Assembly: GCA_947175645.1 (NCBI GenBank)
Contig: CAMWNP010000008.1
Span: forward strand, 39,454 to 103,453
Direction: 5' to 3'
Length of the DNA: 64,000 bases
Source of the DNA: an uncultured Porphyromonadaceae bacterium
GTDB taxonomy: Bacteria; Bacteroidota; Bacteroidia; Bacteroidales; Muribaculaceae
Positions 15,722-25,100 of this stretch are shown here, piece by piece. The notes under the pieces were generated by a model. It saw only the letters and a program-made list of their open reading frames with translations. It searched no databases and had not been told where the DNA came from. Made by a program: the position numbers and the translations under genes. Position 1 is the stretch's first letter. Every line of letters starts with the position of its first letter.

Positions 15722-18493
15722 TTAGAAACGTATGCCGACGTTGACAAACACCTTGGTACCCTGGGAGTAACTGTACTTGTTGGGATACTTGTCGAGGTTC
15801 CAGTTGGTGCGGTCGATACGTCCCTGCTGATAAGCGTTGTTCATGATTTTGGTGTTGTTCAGAACATTGTCGACGTTTACGTTGATGTTCATGGACACCT
15901 TACGGTTTATGTAGATGAGTTTACCCACAGACACGTTCATGACGAAAGCGTCGTTCATTTTGGCCTGATCGGCGATCGCACGCAGTTTAGCCTCCATATC
16001 CTCGGCGGTGTCGAACGACTCCCAGAGGGTTGGCTGAGCCTCATGGTAGACGGGAGCGAGTTTGACGTATGCGTCGCCCATCCAGGAAGCGTTTACGTTG
16101 AAGAACCAGTTTTTGGGAGCGGCCCAGTCAATACCGATGTTAACGGCAGTCTGAGGAGTGCCTCCGGTGTAGAAGTTCTTGAGGTAAACGGTCTGGGTGG
16201 TGTCGGCATACATACCGTTCTCGAAGGAACGTGTACCGTCAGGGTTGTTCTTGTACTGATAGCGGGAGTATGTACCGGCAAGAGAGGCAGTGATGGAGGG
16301 TGTGATCTTGTATGCCATACCAATTTCTATACCTTTGTTGACTTTGCGTACGTCGCTGAGGATATAGTTGGTGAATGTGGAGTAGTTGTCATCGTAAAAA
16401 GCGGTGCGTTCTGTGGCGTTGTAGAACTCTGTCCAGTAGCCGGTGATGGCACCGCGGAAACGGCGGTAGTTCCATACGTAAGAGAGGTCACCGGTGAGGA
16501 TACGTTCGCTCTGTGGATTGTCGATGACGGCATCCTTGATGCGGGGAGAGATGTAGACGCTCTCGATCAGAGGGGCGTAGGATCCGTATTCAGCGTGAGC
16601 CATGAAGTAGTTGCGGCCGTCGAGTTTATATGTTGCACCAACTTTGATGGCAGCGTCGTCGAAGTGGTGTGTAGCGCCTTTGCCGAGAGAGTTTTCGGGA
16701 GCGCGACCGTTGCGCATGTGTCCGTCACGGTAGAACTGAGTGTAGGCGATGTTCATGCCGTAGTTGATGTCCCATTTGGGGAGGTTTATCATGTTCTGGA
16801 TCCATGCGTTGGCCTTGATTGCGTAGATATTGTAGTCATATCCGAACCGGTCGCCTTTGTAGACCTTGCGGTTGGGGTTGTCAAGGTCATTCTGGAGCAT
16901 GTCAGGTTTGATGGAGATTTCGCGGTCAGAGAACGGGTCAACGTCAACCCAGTATTCACCGCCGAGCAAATCCTTGACGGTTTTGTAATAATCGGCCTTG
17001 GTGTAGTTCAGGTTGATGCCCGCCTGCAATGACATGTGTTCGTTGATGCGGTGGTTGAGGTTAGAAGCCAACTGGAACTGGATGTTGTTGCTGTGACGGT
17101 TTTCCAGGATGTAACTTGAACCTTTCTGATTGTTGACATTCTCAGGGAGAGTGTTCAGATAATTGTTGAGGTCGTTGACCTGATACATGCGGTCCCAGTC
17201 AATCTGACGGAATGATTCGTCGGTGCGCCATTTGTTGGCCAGGTACTCGCTCTGCTCCGTGGGTTCGCCGTCATCGAAGTAGTTCGAGGGGAGGTTACGG
17301 TAGTAGTCAGGTTTCGGGTCGTTGGCGTTATACCAGTTGAGTGCGGAGTTAGCGTAGTTGACGGCACGGAATCCGGCAGCGGTGTTAAGCACTGTTCCGT
17401 CGTTAGGTTTCCACACCCAGTTCAGCGTGAATGTAGGATCGAATGTTTTAGTGACGCGAGAGTTGCGTTTTTTGCCGTCCTGCCAACCCCAGTTAGGGTT
17501 ATAGAGGTTAGAGCCGGCCAGGTCGTATGCTTCCTGGTAGGTTGGTGATGCGCCTGCGCGTTCAGTTGGTGCGCCGAAGGCGGTGAGTGTCAGTGAGTTT
17601 TTGGGACTGAACACTTTTTCCAGAGAGATGAAGTAGCCGAAGGAGTTGTAGAAAGTACCTTCAACCACACCTTCGTCGGCGTATCGTCCGATGGCACTGA
17701 CGGTCAGGCCCCATCCGTTTTTACTGATACCGGTGGAGTAAGTGGCCATAGCGCGGAGCATGTAGTTTGAATTGGTGTATGCCGCAGAGCCGTTGAAGCC
17801 GGGGGCGTACTCTTCAGTTACGGTGGAGATGTTGGTGGCGCCGCCAATACCGCCGAAACCGAAGGCTGCGGGAGCGATACCGATGGCGTTCGTGCGGTTA
17901 CGGAATGCACGTGATGTCATACCGCCGAGAGTAGAGTAGTTGAAACGTCCGCGGATGGGGTCGTTCATGTCGATACCGTTGATGTAGACTTTCTGATACT
18001 GGGAGTCATATCCCCGGAACCGGAAGTACATTGTGGAGAAGTTGTAGTTAGAGGCGTTGTAGAAGATGTTGTCCGACGCGCCTGTCAGAGCGGCGATGCT
18101 CTGAGCCTCACCTTCTTCATCCTCGAGGACATTTTCGTCGAAGTACATATCCTGCTGTTCCTCATAATAAGTGTCGAGGAGGTTCTCGTCGACCATGAGG
18201 ATTGGGGATGCGCTGACGCTCTGTCCGTTGAAGAGAGTGACAGCCGTGGATCCATCGGTAAAACCGGTGGCGGACGCGGTCAGCAGCACTTCCCCCGGGA
18301 AGAGGTTGCTGATAAGATAATCACCGGCAGGTCCAGTCACCACTGACTTGGACTGCCCCTGGATTGTGACGACGGCACCGGCGATTGGGGCGCCGGTGTC
18401 AGCGTTGACTACGGAACCTCTGACGGCCGCGGTCTGCGCCAGTGCCGGGAGCACTGCCGTTAACAGAAGCATAAGAAACAGTTTCAGTCTCAT
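15722..18493 (-). CDS. TonB-dependent receptor of the OB-lipoprotein system
   Basis: 923 residues. The signal peptide ends at ALAQ (residue 20) and is followed by a carboxypeptidase-like regulatory domain (RGSVVNADTGAPIAGA). The plug region contains NISTV and FRFRGYDSQYQKVYINGID, and the barrel ends in a terminal phenylalanine (VNVGIRF). An acidic stretch with YYEEQQDMYFDENVLEDEEG lies between the N-terminal domain and the plug. It is not a SusC with a SusD partner; instead it is followed directly by two DUF5689-like lipoproteins. Such receptor/DUF5689 pairs occur in other Bacteroidota, to my recollection sometimes beside a secreted nuclease, but no nuclease is present here. Substrate unknown. 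Confidence 0.85.
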   Translation of the reverse strand: MRLKLFLMLLLTAVLPALAQTAAVRGSVVNADTGAPIAGAVVTIQGQSKSVVTGPAGDYLISNLFPGEVLLTASATGFTDGSTAVTLFNGQSVSASPILMVDENLLDTYYEEQQDMYFDENVLEDEEGEAQSIAALTGASDNIFYNASNYNFSTMYFRFRGYDSQYQKVYINGIDMNDPIRGRFNYSTLGGMTSRAFRNRTNAIGIAPAAFGFGGIGGATNISTVTEEYAPGFNGSAAYTNSNYMLRAMATYSTGISKNGWGLTVSAIGRYADEGVVEGTFYNSFGYFISLEKVFSPKNSLTLTAFGAPTERAGASPTYQEAYDLAGSNLYNPNWGWQDGKKRNSRVTKTFDPTFTLNWVWKPNDGTVLNTAAGFRAVNYANSALNWYNANDPKPDYYRNLPSNYFDDGEPTEQSEYLANKWRTDESFRQIDWDRMYQVNDLNNYLNTLPENVNNQKGSSYILENRHSNNIQFQLASNLNHRINEHMSLQAGINLNYTKADYYKTVKDLLGGEYWVDVDPFSDREISIKPDMLQNDLDNPNRKVYKGDRFGYDYNIYAIKANAWIQNMINLPKWDINYGMNIAYTQFYRDGHMRNGRAPENSLGKGATHHFDDAAIKVGATYKLDGRNYFMAHAEYGSYAPLIESVYISPRIKDAVIDNPQSERILTGDLSYVWNYRRFRGAITGYWTEFYNATERTAFYDDNYSTFTNYILSDVRKVNKGIEIGMAYKITPSITASLAGTYSRYQYKNNPDGTRSFENGMYADTTQTVYLKNFYTGGTPQTAVNIGIDWAAPKNWFFNVNASWMGDAYVKLAPVYHEAQPTLWESFDTAEDMEAKLRAIADQAKMNDAFVMNVSVGKLIYINRKVSMNINVNVDNVLNNTKIMNNAYQQGRIDRTNWNLDKYPNKYSYSQGTKVFVNVGIRF

Positions 18494-18623
18494 ACAGATT
18501 CTTTTTTGATTGCTTATTTTTTTTGATTGTTTTATATCGGATTGGTTAAATTCACTTAAAGTGTAATGCGTTGATAGTCAAAACATTACATGTGTGATTG
18601 CTTTCATGGTCAGAAATCAGACC

Positions 18624-18631
18624 CAAAAGTA
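18624..18631 (-). promoter_or_regulatory. -7 box for the receptor/OB-lipoprotein operon
   Basis: TACTTTTG on the minus strand, giving an untranslated leader of about 125 nt before the receptor ATG. No clear -33 box. It lies back to back with the box at 18697 that serves the divergent gene. Confidence 0.5.
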
Positions 18632-18696
18632 GCCATTTTTTTTCAAATATTTGCTATTTATTGTAAAAAAATATTTCATATTTCACATTAATATAG

Positions 18697-18704
18697 TAAC
18701 TTTG
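18697..18704 (+). promoter_or_regulatory. -7 box for the divergent secreted protein
   Basis: TAACTTTG ends at 18704. An upstream GTG start at 18704 would overlap this box, so the protein must start at the ATG at 18743, which begins a proper signal peptide. The two divergent promoters lie about 70 bp apart and could share regulation. Confidence 0.6.
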
Positions 18705-18742
18705 TGGCCATAAATCACAAACCAAAAATAACCAATCTTTTT

Positions 18743-20659
18743 ATGAAAAAATTTTTACTCTCACTTCTTTCATTGTTGGCCGTGGCAGGTATGGCTTCCG
18801 CCAACACTGCAACTGTGACATTCTCTTCCCTGGGCTATTCAAATGGTGAGGATGTCACCTCGGTGAAAGTCAACGATGACATCACCCTTGTGTTTGACAA
18901 AGGTTCAAACAACAATACTCCGAAGTATTACAATGCCGGTAATGCCATCCGCATGTATGGTGGCAACACTCTCGAGGTGAAAGGTGCTGAAGGCGTCACT
19001 ATCACCGAAGCCGTTTTCACTACTGATGGATCTTCAAATAAATTCAAAGCAGAAGCATCTGCCGACGCCGGAACTTTTAATGTTGGGGAAAACACCTGGA
19101 CAGGTTCTGCCAATTCATTCACAATCACCAACGGCAGCGGTTCAGGTCACGCCCGCATCGTGTCAATCACCTTCACCTACACCGGTGGCACCGGCGGTGG
19201 CAACCCCACTCCCGATCCCACTCCCGATCCTACTCCTGACCCCACTCCCGATCCGGATGTGACCGAGGTTGCAGACATCGCCGCTTTCCTCGCTTTGGAT
19301 AACAATTCAGAAGCCGCTATCAAGAGCGATGCAGTGGTTGTACGTCAACTCGGCGCAAACCTCTGGATCAAGGATAACTCAGGCTGGCTGCTGGTTTACG
19401 GCCAGATCGACGGTGCGAACGCTCCTGAATACAACAACGGCGACGTTATCAAAGGTGGCTACAAAGGTAAACTGAGCATCTACAACAATCTCCCCGAAAT
19501 GGTCAGCACCACCAACTTCGTGAAGGATGGCACCACCACTGCCGTAGAGCCTACTCTGGTGAACACCGGTGACGCTGACGGCGAACCTCTCAACTCTTAC
19601 ATCAAGATGACCGGCTGCACCATCACCGGTTCAGGACGTAACTACACTGCCGATGACGGTTCAGGTGAAGTTGCACTCTACACCAACTCTGCTTCTTTCA
19701 ATGTTCCCACCGGCGAAGGCTATACAATCTACGCTTTCGTTTCAACCTACAAGGAGAACAAACAGATGACTCCCGTTGAAATCACCACCGCATCAGGCCG
19801 TGAAATTGTTTCCGCTCCTTACTTCACACCTGCCGCAGGTGTTGTTGACGCCGGAACAAAGGTTGAAATCAAGTGCTCAACCGAGGGTGCCACCATCTAT
19901 TACACTGTTGACGGAACCAACCCCAATGCTGAATCAGCCGTTTATTCCGAAGGAATCGAAATCAACGAGGATATGACCATCAAGGCTCTCGCCGTTAAGG
20001 AAGGTATGGACGACAGCGACATCGTTTCTGCTGCTTACACTGTTTTCGTTCCTTCTGCAAATGACGCTATCTTTAACTTCGCAGAACCTTCAACCCTGAG
20101 CGTGAAGTATGCTGAAAGTGACTATGAAGATGACGGTACCACCGGCAATACAATGGTAAATGTTCAGGATGTTGCGTTCACAGAAAAGGGTGTTACCGTA
20201 AAAGCGGTATACACTGACGAAAGTAATACCGGAACACAAGCACGTCTGTATCACCAGTCAGCAGGTACTAACAGTTTCCGCATCTATAACAAGTCATCAC
20301 TTGTTGTTACCGCACCCGAGGCCAACCCCATCACCAAAGTTGTCATCAACTACTATAATGGCAGTACAAGTTACAACAAAGTAACCGCTCCTGCAGAAGG
20401 TGAATGGAACGCAGGTGAATGGACCGCTCCCGCAGCAGGTGTAAGCGAGGTTCAGTTTGTCTTCACCGGCACTCAGCAGATCAAGACTATCACCGTATCC
20501 TGCAAGGATGAACTCTCAGGTGTTGAAAACGTGACTGTTGAGGATGCAGATGCTCCCGCAGAATATTTCAACCTCCAGGGTGTTCGTGTTCAGAATCCTG
20601 AAAACGGTCTCTTTATCCGTCGTCAGGGCAACAAGGTTTCAAAAGTTATCATCCGATAA
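18743..20659 (+). CDS. Large secreted multidomain protein (OB-like and chitobiase-type domains)
   Basis: 638 residues from the ATG at 18743; signal peptide MKKFLLSLLSLLAVAGMASA. Parts in order: an N-terminal beta domain (ATVTFSSLGYSNGEDV onward), a PTPD-repeat linker, an OB-like domain (VADIAAFLALDNNSEAAIKS through KGGYKGKLSIYNN), a chitobiase C-terminal-type domain (CSTEGATIYYTVDGTNPN), another beta domain, and a C-terminal tail (YFNLQGVRV, then GLFIRRQGNKVSKVIIR). That tail is a frequent ending in Bacteroidales secreted proteins. No enzyme motif is visible. The OB-like part and the back-to-back promoter link it loosely with the receptor/OB-lipoprotein operon. Confidence 0.7.
   Translation: MKKFLLSLLSLLAVAGMASANTATVTFSSLGYSNGEDVTSVKVNDDITLVFDKGSNNNTPKYYNAGNAIRMYGGNTLEVKGAEGVTITEAVFTTDGSSNKFKAEASADAGTFNVGENTWTGSANSFTITNGSGSGHARIVSITFTYTGGTGGGNPTPDPTPDPTPDPTPDPDVTEVADIAAFLALDNNSEAAIKSDAVVVRQLGANLWIKDNSGWLLVYGQIDGANAPEYNNGDVIKGGYKGKLSIYNNLPEMVSTTNFVKDGTTTAVEPTLVNTGDADGEPLNSYIKMTGCTITGSGRNYTADDGSGEVALYTNSASFNVPTGEGYTIYAFVSTYKENKQMTPVEITTASGREIVSAPYFTPAAGVVDAGTKVEIKCSTEGATIYYTVDGTNPNAESAVYSEGIEINEDMTIKALAVKEGMDDSDIVSAAYTVFVPSANDAIFNFAEPSTLSVKYAESDYEDDGTTGNTMVNVQDVAFTEKGVTVKAVYTDESNTGTQARLYHQSAGTNSFRIYNKSSLVVTAPEANPITKVVINYYNGSTSYNKVTAPAEGEWNAGEWTAPAAGVSEVQFVFTGTQQIKTITVSCKDELSGVENVTVEDADAPAEYFNLQGVRVQNPENGLFIRRQGNKVSKVIIR
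19205..19252 (+). repeat. Four in-frame 12-bp repeats coding PTPD linker
   Basis: Four units of CCC-ACT-CCC-GAT type codons encode PTPD four times, a flexible linker between the first beta domain and the OB-like domain. Silent changes in units three and four show the array is not brand new. Confidence 0.85.
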
Positions 20660-20680
20660 TTCCAACCTTATTCATATTCG

Positions 20681-20710
20681 GCGAGGCTGCCCGTTGCAGG
20701 GTGGCCTCGC
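20681..20710 (+). terminator. Probable terminator after the secreted protein
   Basis: GCGAGGC at 20681-20687 pairs with GCCTCGC at 20704-20710, with extra CCC/GGG pairs inside. The strong GC stem begins 21 nt after the stop codon. It lacks a real T tract, so termination is likely but not certain. Confidence 0.5.
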
Positions 20711-20791
20711 TTCCGTTATGGGGGATGTATCATCTTTTCGGAATGATTTTTGTTATACATATAAATATTGTAAAAGTAATTCCAAAATATT

Positions 20792-22039
20792 ATGCCAGTA
20801 TCAAAGGAAATTCCGGTGTTGCTTCTGACCGGTTATCTCGGAAGCGGGAAAACCACACTTCTCAATCACATACTCAGTAATAAGAAAGGAATCAGATTCG
20901 CGGTAATTGTGAATGACATAGGGGAGGTGAATATCGATGCCGACCTCATCCAGAAGGGTGGTATAGTGGGTCAGGATGATTCAGGTGACCTCGTGGCGTT
21001 GCAGAACGGTTGTATCTGCTGTACGCTGAAGATGGATCTTATCAAGCAGATAAGCGACCTTCTGGCAACGCGCCAGTTTGATTACATAGTCATCGAGGCG
21101 TCAGGCGTCTGCGAGCCGGCCCCTATAGCGCAGACCATCTGTACGATGAACCGGATGTTCAATCCGGGCGAAGATGTTCATCTGCGCCCTCGCCTTGACG
21201 CTATAGTCACTGTGGTTGACGCCCTGCGTCTGAAGGATGAGTTCGGATGTGGCGGTAGCCTGCGGAAAGAGGATGTGGATGAGGAGGATATTGAAAAACT
21301 GATAATAGAGCAGATTGAGTTCTGCAACATAATCCTACTGAATAAAATCTCGGAGGTGACTGCCGATGAGTCGTCGCAGATCCGCAGTGTGGTCCGTGCG
21401 CTGCAGCCCAAGGCACGGATAATAGAGTGTGATTATTGCAATGTGCCACTGGAAGAACTGATCGAAACAGGTTCGTTCGATTTCGAGAATGTCGCCACCT
21501 CTGCTACCTGGGTGCAGAAGATAGAGGGTCCGGCAGATGAGCAACTTGAGGAGGAACACCGCCACCATGAGCATCATCACCACCATGACCATGAACCGGC
21601 GCATGGGGAGCCGGGGCATCATTGTGACGAGCACTGCCATCACCATCATCATCACGGCGAGGGTGAAGCGGAGGAATATGGAATAGGGACATACGTCTAC
21701 TTCCGTCGCCGTCCGTTCGACTTCGAGAAGTTCGACCGGTTCGTGAACCTTCACTGGCCCAAGAATGTGATCCGCAGCAAGGGGGTGCTTTATTTCAGCC
21801 ATAACCGTGACATGTCGCTGTTGTTTGAAACCGCCGGCAAGCAAAAGGTGCTCAAGGAGGCGGGGTACTGGTTCGCCACCGCTCCACGTGAGGAACTGGA
21901 GAGCATGATGCGGAACGATGCCAATCTGCGCCGTGACTGGGATGAGACCTACGGCGACCGGATGGTGAAACTCGTGTTCATAGGCCGCGACCTTGACCGT
22001 GAGAAACTTGCCGCCGCGCTTGACCGCTGTCTGGCGTAA
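20792..22039 (+). CDS. COG0523 GTPase, probable zinc metallochaperone
   Basis: 415 residues of the CobW/YjiA/ZNG1 family, cytoplasmic G3E GTPases that deliver metals to proteins. Visible motifs: Walker A TGYLGSGKTT (13-22), the metal-binding C74-I-C76-C77, and a CobW C-terminal domain starting near YFRRRPFDFEKF. Between the two domains lies a very histidine-rich stretch (about residues 250-290) with runs of His broken by Glu and Asp plus two Cys, a typical zinc or nickel store. Zinc is the best guess from the CxCC motif; no Zur-type operator was recognised. It is monocistronic, with a terminator shared with the convergent repeat protein gene. Confidence 0.88.
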   Translation: MPVSKEIPVLLLTGYLGSGKTTLLNHILSNKKGIRFAVIVNDIGEVNIDADLIQKGGIVGQDDSGDLVALQNGCICCTLKMDLIKQISDLLATRQFDYIVIEASGVCEPAPIAQTICTMNRMFNPGEDVHLRPRLDAIVTVVDALRLKDEFGCGGSLRKEDVDEEDIEKLIIEQIEFCNIILLNKISEVTADESSQIRSVVRALQPKARIIECDYCNVPLEELIETGSFDFENVATSATWVQKIEGPADEQLEEEHRHHEHHHHHDHEPAHGEPGHHCDEHCHHHHHHGEGEAEEYGIGTYVYFRRRPFDFEKFDRFVNLHWPKNVIRSKGVLYFSHNRDMSLLFETAGKQKVLKEAGYWFATAPREELESMMRNDANLRRDWDETYGDRMVKLVFIGRDLDREKLAAALDRCLA

Positions 22040-22071
22040 GCATTTGGAATAGATTATGCCCCATGTCGGGC

Positions 22072-22115
22072 AAAAAAAGAGAGGCTGCTTCAAATTGAAC
22101 TGCCTCTCTTTTTTT
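22072..22115. terminator. Bidirectional terminator
   Basis: A perfect 14-bp inverted repeat (AAAAAAAGAGAGGC at 22072-22085 and its complement at 22102-22115) with a 16-nt loop gives a T7 tract on both strands. It serves the COG0523 gene and the convergent repeat protein gene. Confidence 0.9.
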
Positions 22116-22133
22116 CAATGTTTAGTAAATTGT

Positions 22134-25100
22134 TTAATTCCTGAGATATACCTTTTCAGCCTTACCTTTACGGATGATTATATATAACCCATTTAAAGCA
22201 GGCATTTCACAGGCGCTGCCATCATAGATTTTCAAACCTTCAAGGGTATAAATCTTTACTATACAATTTTCATCCGTCAGAACGTCTTCAATACCGGATA
22301 AAGAAGCATCCACATTCAGGAATTCCATCCATATGTCAGCCATGCTGTATGACGTGAGCGAACCTTCAGGAATGATCAGTTTACAGGTTTCCTTATTTGT
22401 GGATTCAAAGCATGCTATACCAAGTATCGGGGGCACCGGATTGTGGCTTTCAATCACATTTGGCATACATTCGCAAAATGCATAAGCACATAAGGTTTCC
22501 ACCTCATTTCCGAAAATTATTTTATCAACATTCCTATTTGACAAAGGCAGACACTCAGTTCCGTAACCGAAGTCACCGTCTTTACCGGAGTATTCCTCAA
22601 GATTAATAGCGTTGAAATGCAGGGTAACCGGATTATCTGAGGGGTTTTTCAATCCAAAAGCATCAGCCCGCATTGCTTTAACACCTTTGCCAATTGTTAT
22701 GTCCTCCAGTTGATAACACTCAGCGAAACAACCTTCAGACAATATGGTCACATTGTCAGGAATCACTATTGATTTAATATTCGTTGACTTAAAGATATAT
22801 TGAGGCAGAGTTATGACACTTTCGCCAATTTCAATATCATTAAGTTTCGGGCAATTGGCAAATACCGGATTATCAGCCGCGTTATCATCACATATAGCCT
22901 CAATAGCATTATAATTGACTTTTGTGAGAATAGGACAGTTCGCAAATGCTCCGGCCTGAATATTCCTGATAGTTTCCGGAATAACGACAGACATGAGCAA
23001 TTCAGAGTCTTTGAAAGCCGTATTATCGATAGAAGTAACGGCATATTCAACCCCATCTTTAGTAACAGATGCCGGAATAATTACATCCACCTCATAATCA
23101 GGTTTGAACCCAACGACTCTTGCTTCCTCACCTTCGTATTCGTAAGTCAGCAAGTATTCCTCGCCGGGTAAGCGATAAATATGTTTGAAATTACACCAAG
23201 GGGTCAAGTGCTGCGCTTCCTCACGTACTTCTTCAGCCAAATAAAGCATAGCCTTTTCATAAACCGTATTTTCAAACATATTGTCATAACCTCCAACCGG
23301 ATTGAGGGATTGATAATATATTTCTGTGATTTCCGGACATGAGTGCCATATTGACTCACCGAATGTGCGGACATTGTCACCTATGGTAAGTTTGGTCAGT
23401 TTCCTGCAAGATTCAAAAGCACGGTCCCCAATTTCTGAGACTGAATTAGGAATTGCAACCGATTCCAGATTGCCACAGGAAGCAAATGCTCCGGTTTCAA
23501 TAGTCAGTACGGATTCCGGTAAGATAACAGAGTTGATGCCGGAACCTTCAAAAGCATATTGAGAGATTGAAACAACCTTATATCCAGTGCCTCTGTAGAA
23601 TGCTGTTTCAGGTATGGAAAGGTCACCGTTCAAGTGATGTTGTTTCGCCACTAAGCAAGTGTTTTCATCAATAATTTCATATAAAAGAGTCTGACCGGCG
23701 TATTCATAAACAAACGATGGAATATTTTCAATATTCTCAAACAATTTCCATGGAGTAAGTTTAAGAGCCTCTTCACGTGAAGATTCACGAAGATAAAGTG
23801 TTGCCTGTTTATAGACAGTGTCATCGAAAGAATTACTGTTCATTTCCATTGGTTTGCCTGACGTGTAGTACACGTCCTTGATATTCGGACAGTCTTTCCA
23901 GACCTCAATTCCCCTCATAAAAATCAGATCCCCCCAAAAATACATATCCCCACTGAGATTTATAGTGTTAAGTTCTGTACAGCCCGAGAAAACCCTATCC
24001 CATAGTTCACATGACTTTAATGAAATGTCTTTAAGACTGCTACACCCTTTAAATGCATCAGATTTAATTGAACATTTTGATAATGTCAATGAAGACCCCA
24101 GTGCTTTACAGTTTTCAAAAGCACCACCATCAATAACTTTTAGATTCTCTCCATTACCAAAGGAAACTAAATTAGTGCAATTTTGAAACGCATACATTCC
24201 TATAGTTTGAAGATTATCACAATTTCCTAAAGAAACCAGGTTTGAACAGTTACTAAATGCAAAACGGCCTATAGTTTGCAGATTTACACAGTTGTCTAAA
24301 GAAGCCAAGGATGGGCAATTTAGAAATGCATAACTTCCTATAGTTTGGAGATTATCGCAATTTTCAACCGATGCAAGAGTAGTACAACGATTGAAAGCAG
24401 ATTCGTCAATCAAAGTTATTGATTCACCCAGTTTTACTGAAGTTAGTCCGGTACAATTTTCAAATACCGACTTTGCGATATGTGTCAGAGAGTCAGGAAT
24501 CTGTATTGATGTTAATCCTGAACAATTCTTGAATGCAAGATCTTCAATATTATTGATATGATCCGGAAGCGTGACTGATGTCAATCTGTTACAGTCCTGG
24601 AATGCCGATGGTCCTATTTCCTTGACAGACTCCGGAATATTAAAATCTCCTTCAATATCGGATGTAACAAAATATATTTTTTCCTTATTTGTATCATAGA
24701 TGACCCCATCTTCAATGGTAGAATTAACAGGATAACTAAAACAGAGGCCAAAGTTGAAGGGATTCTTGAGAGTCTCAGGATATGCTGATTTTACTAATGT
24801 GTAGCATTTAGCGAAAGCATCATTACCAACTGAAGTGACAGATTTCGGAATGATAAAGGTTTTTACTCCGGAGCAGCCTTTAAAAGCCTCATTACCGATA
24901 GTAGTTACGGAATTGCCAATACCAATTGATGTAAGACCGGTGCAGCCGGAAAAAGAGCGTTCACCTATCGATATTACTGAATTTGGAATTTCAACGGATG
25001 ACAGTGCGTTGCAACTGTTAAAAGCATTATTACCGATTGTAGTTACAGAATTGCCAATATCAATTGATGTTAGCCCGGTGCAACCGTAGAAGGCATTATC

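Noticed and set aside
16043-17032. A 329-codon frame on the plus strand
   Set aside because: It runs exactly antisense to the TonB-dependent receptor gene, which has a full signal peptide, plug and barrel. The composition is that of a mirrored coding strand.
21335-22093. A 252-codon minus-strand frame opposite the COG0523 gene
   Set aside because: It mirrors the GTPase gene and runs through the bidirectional terminator.
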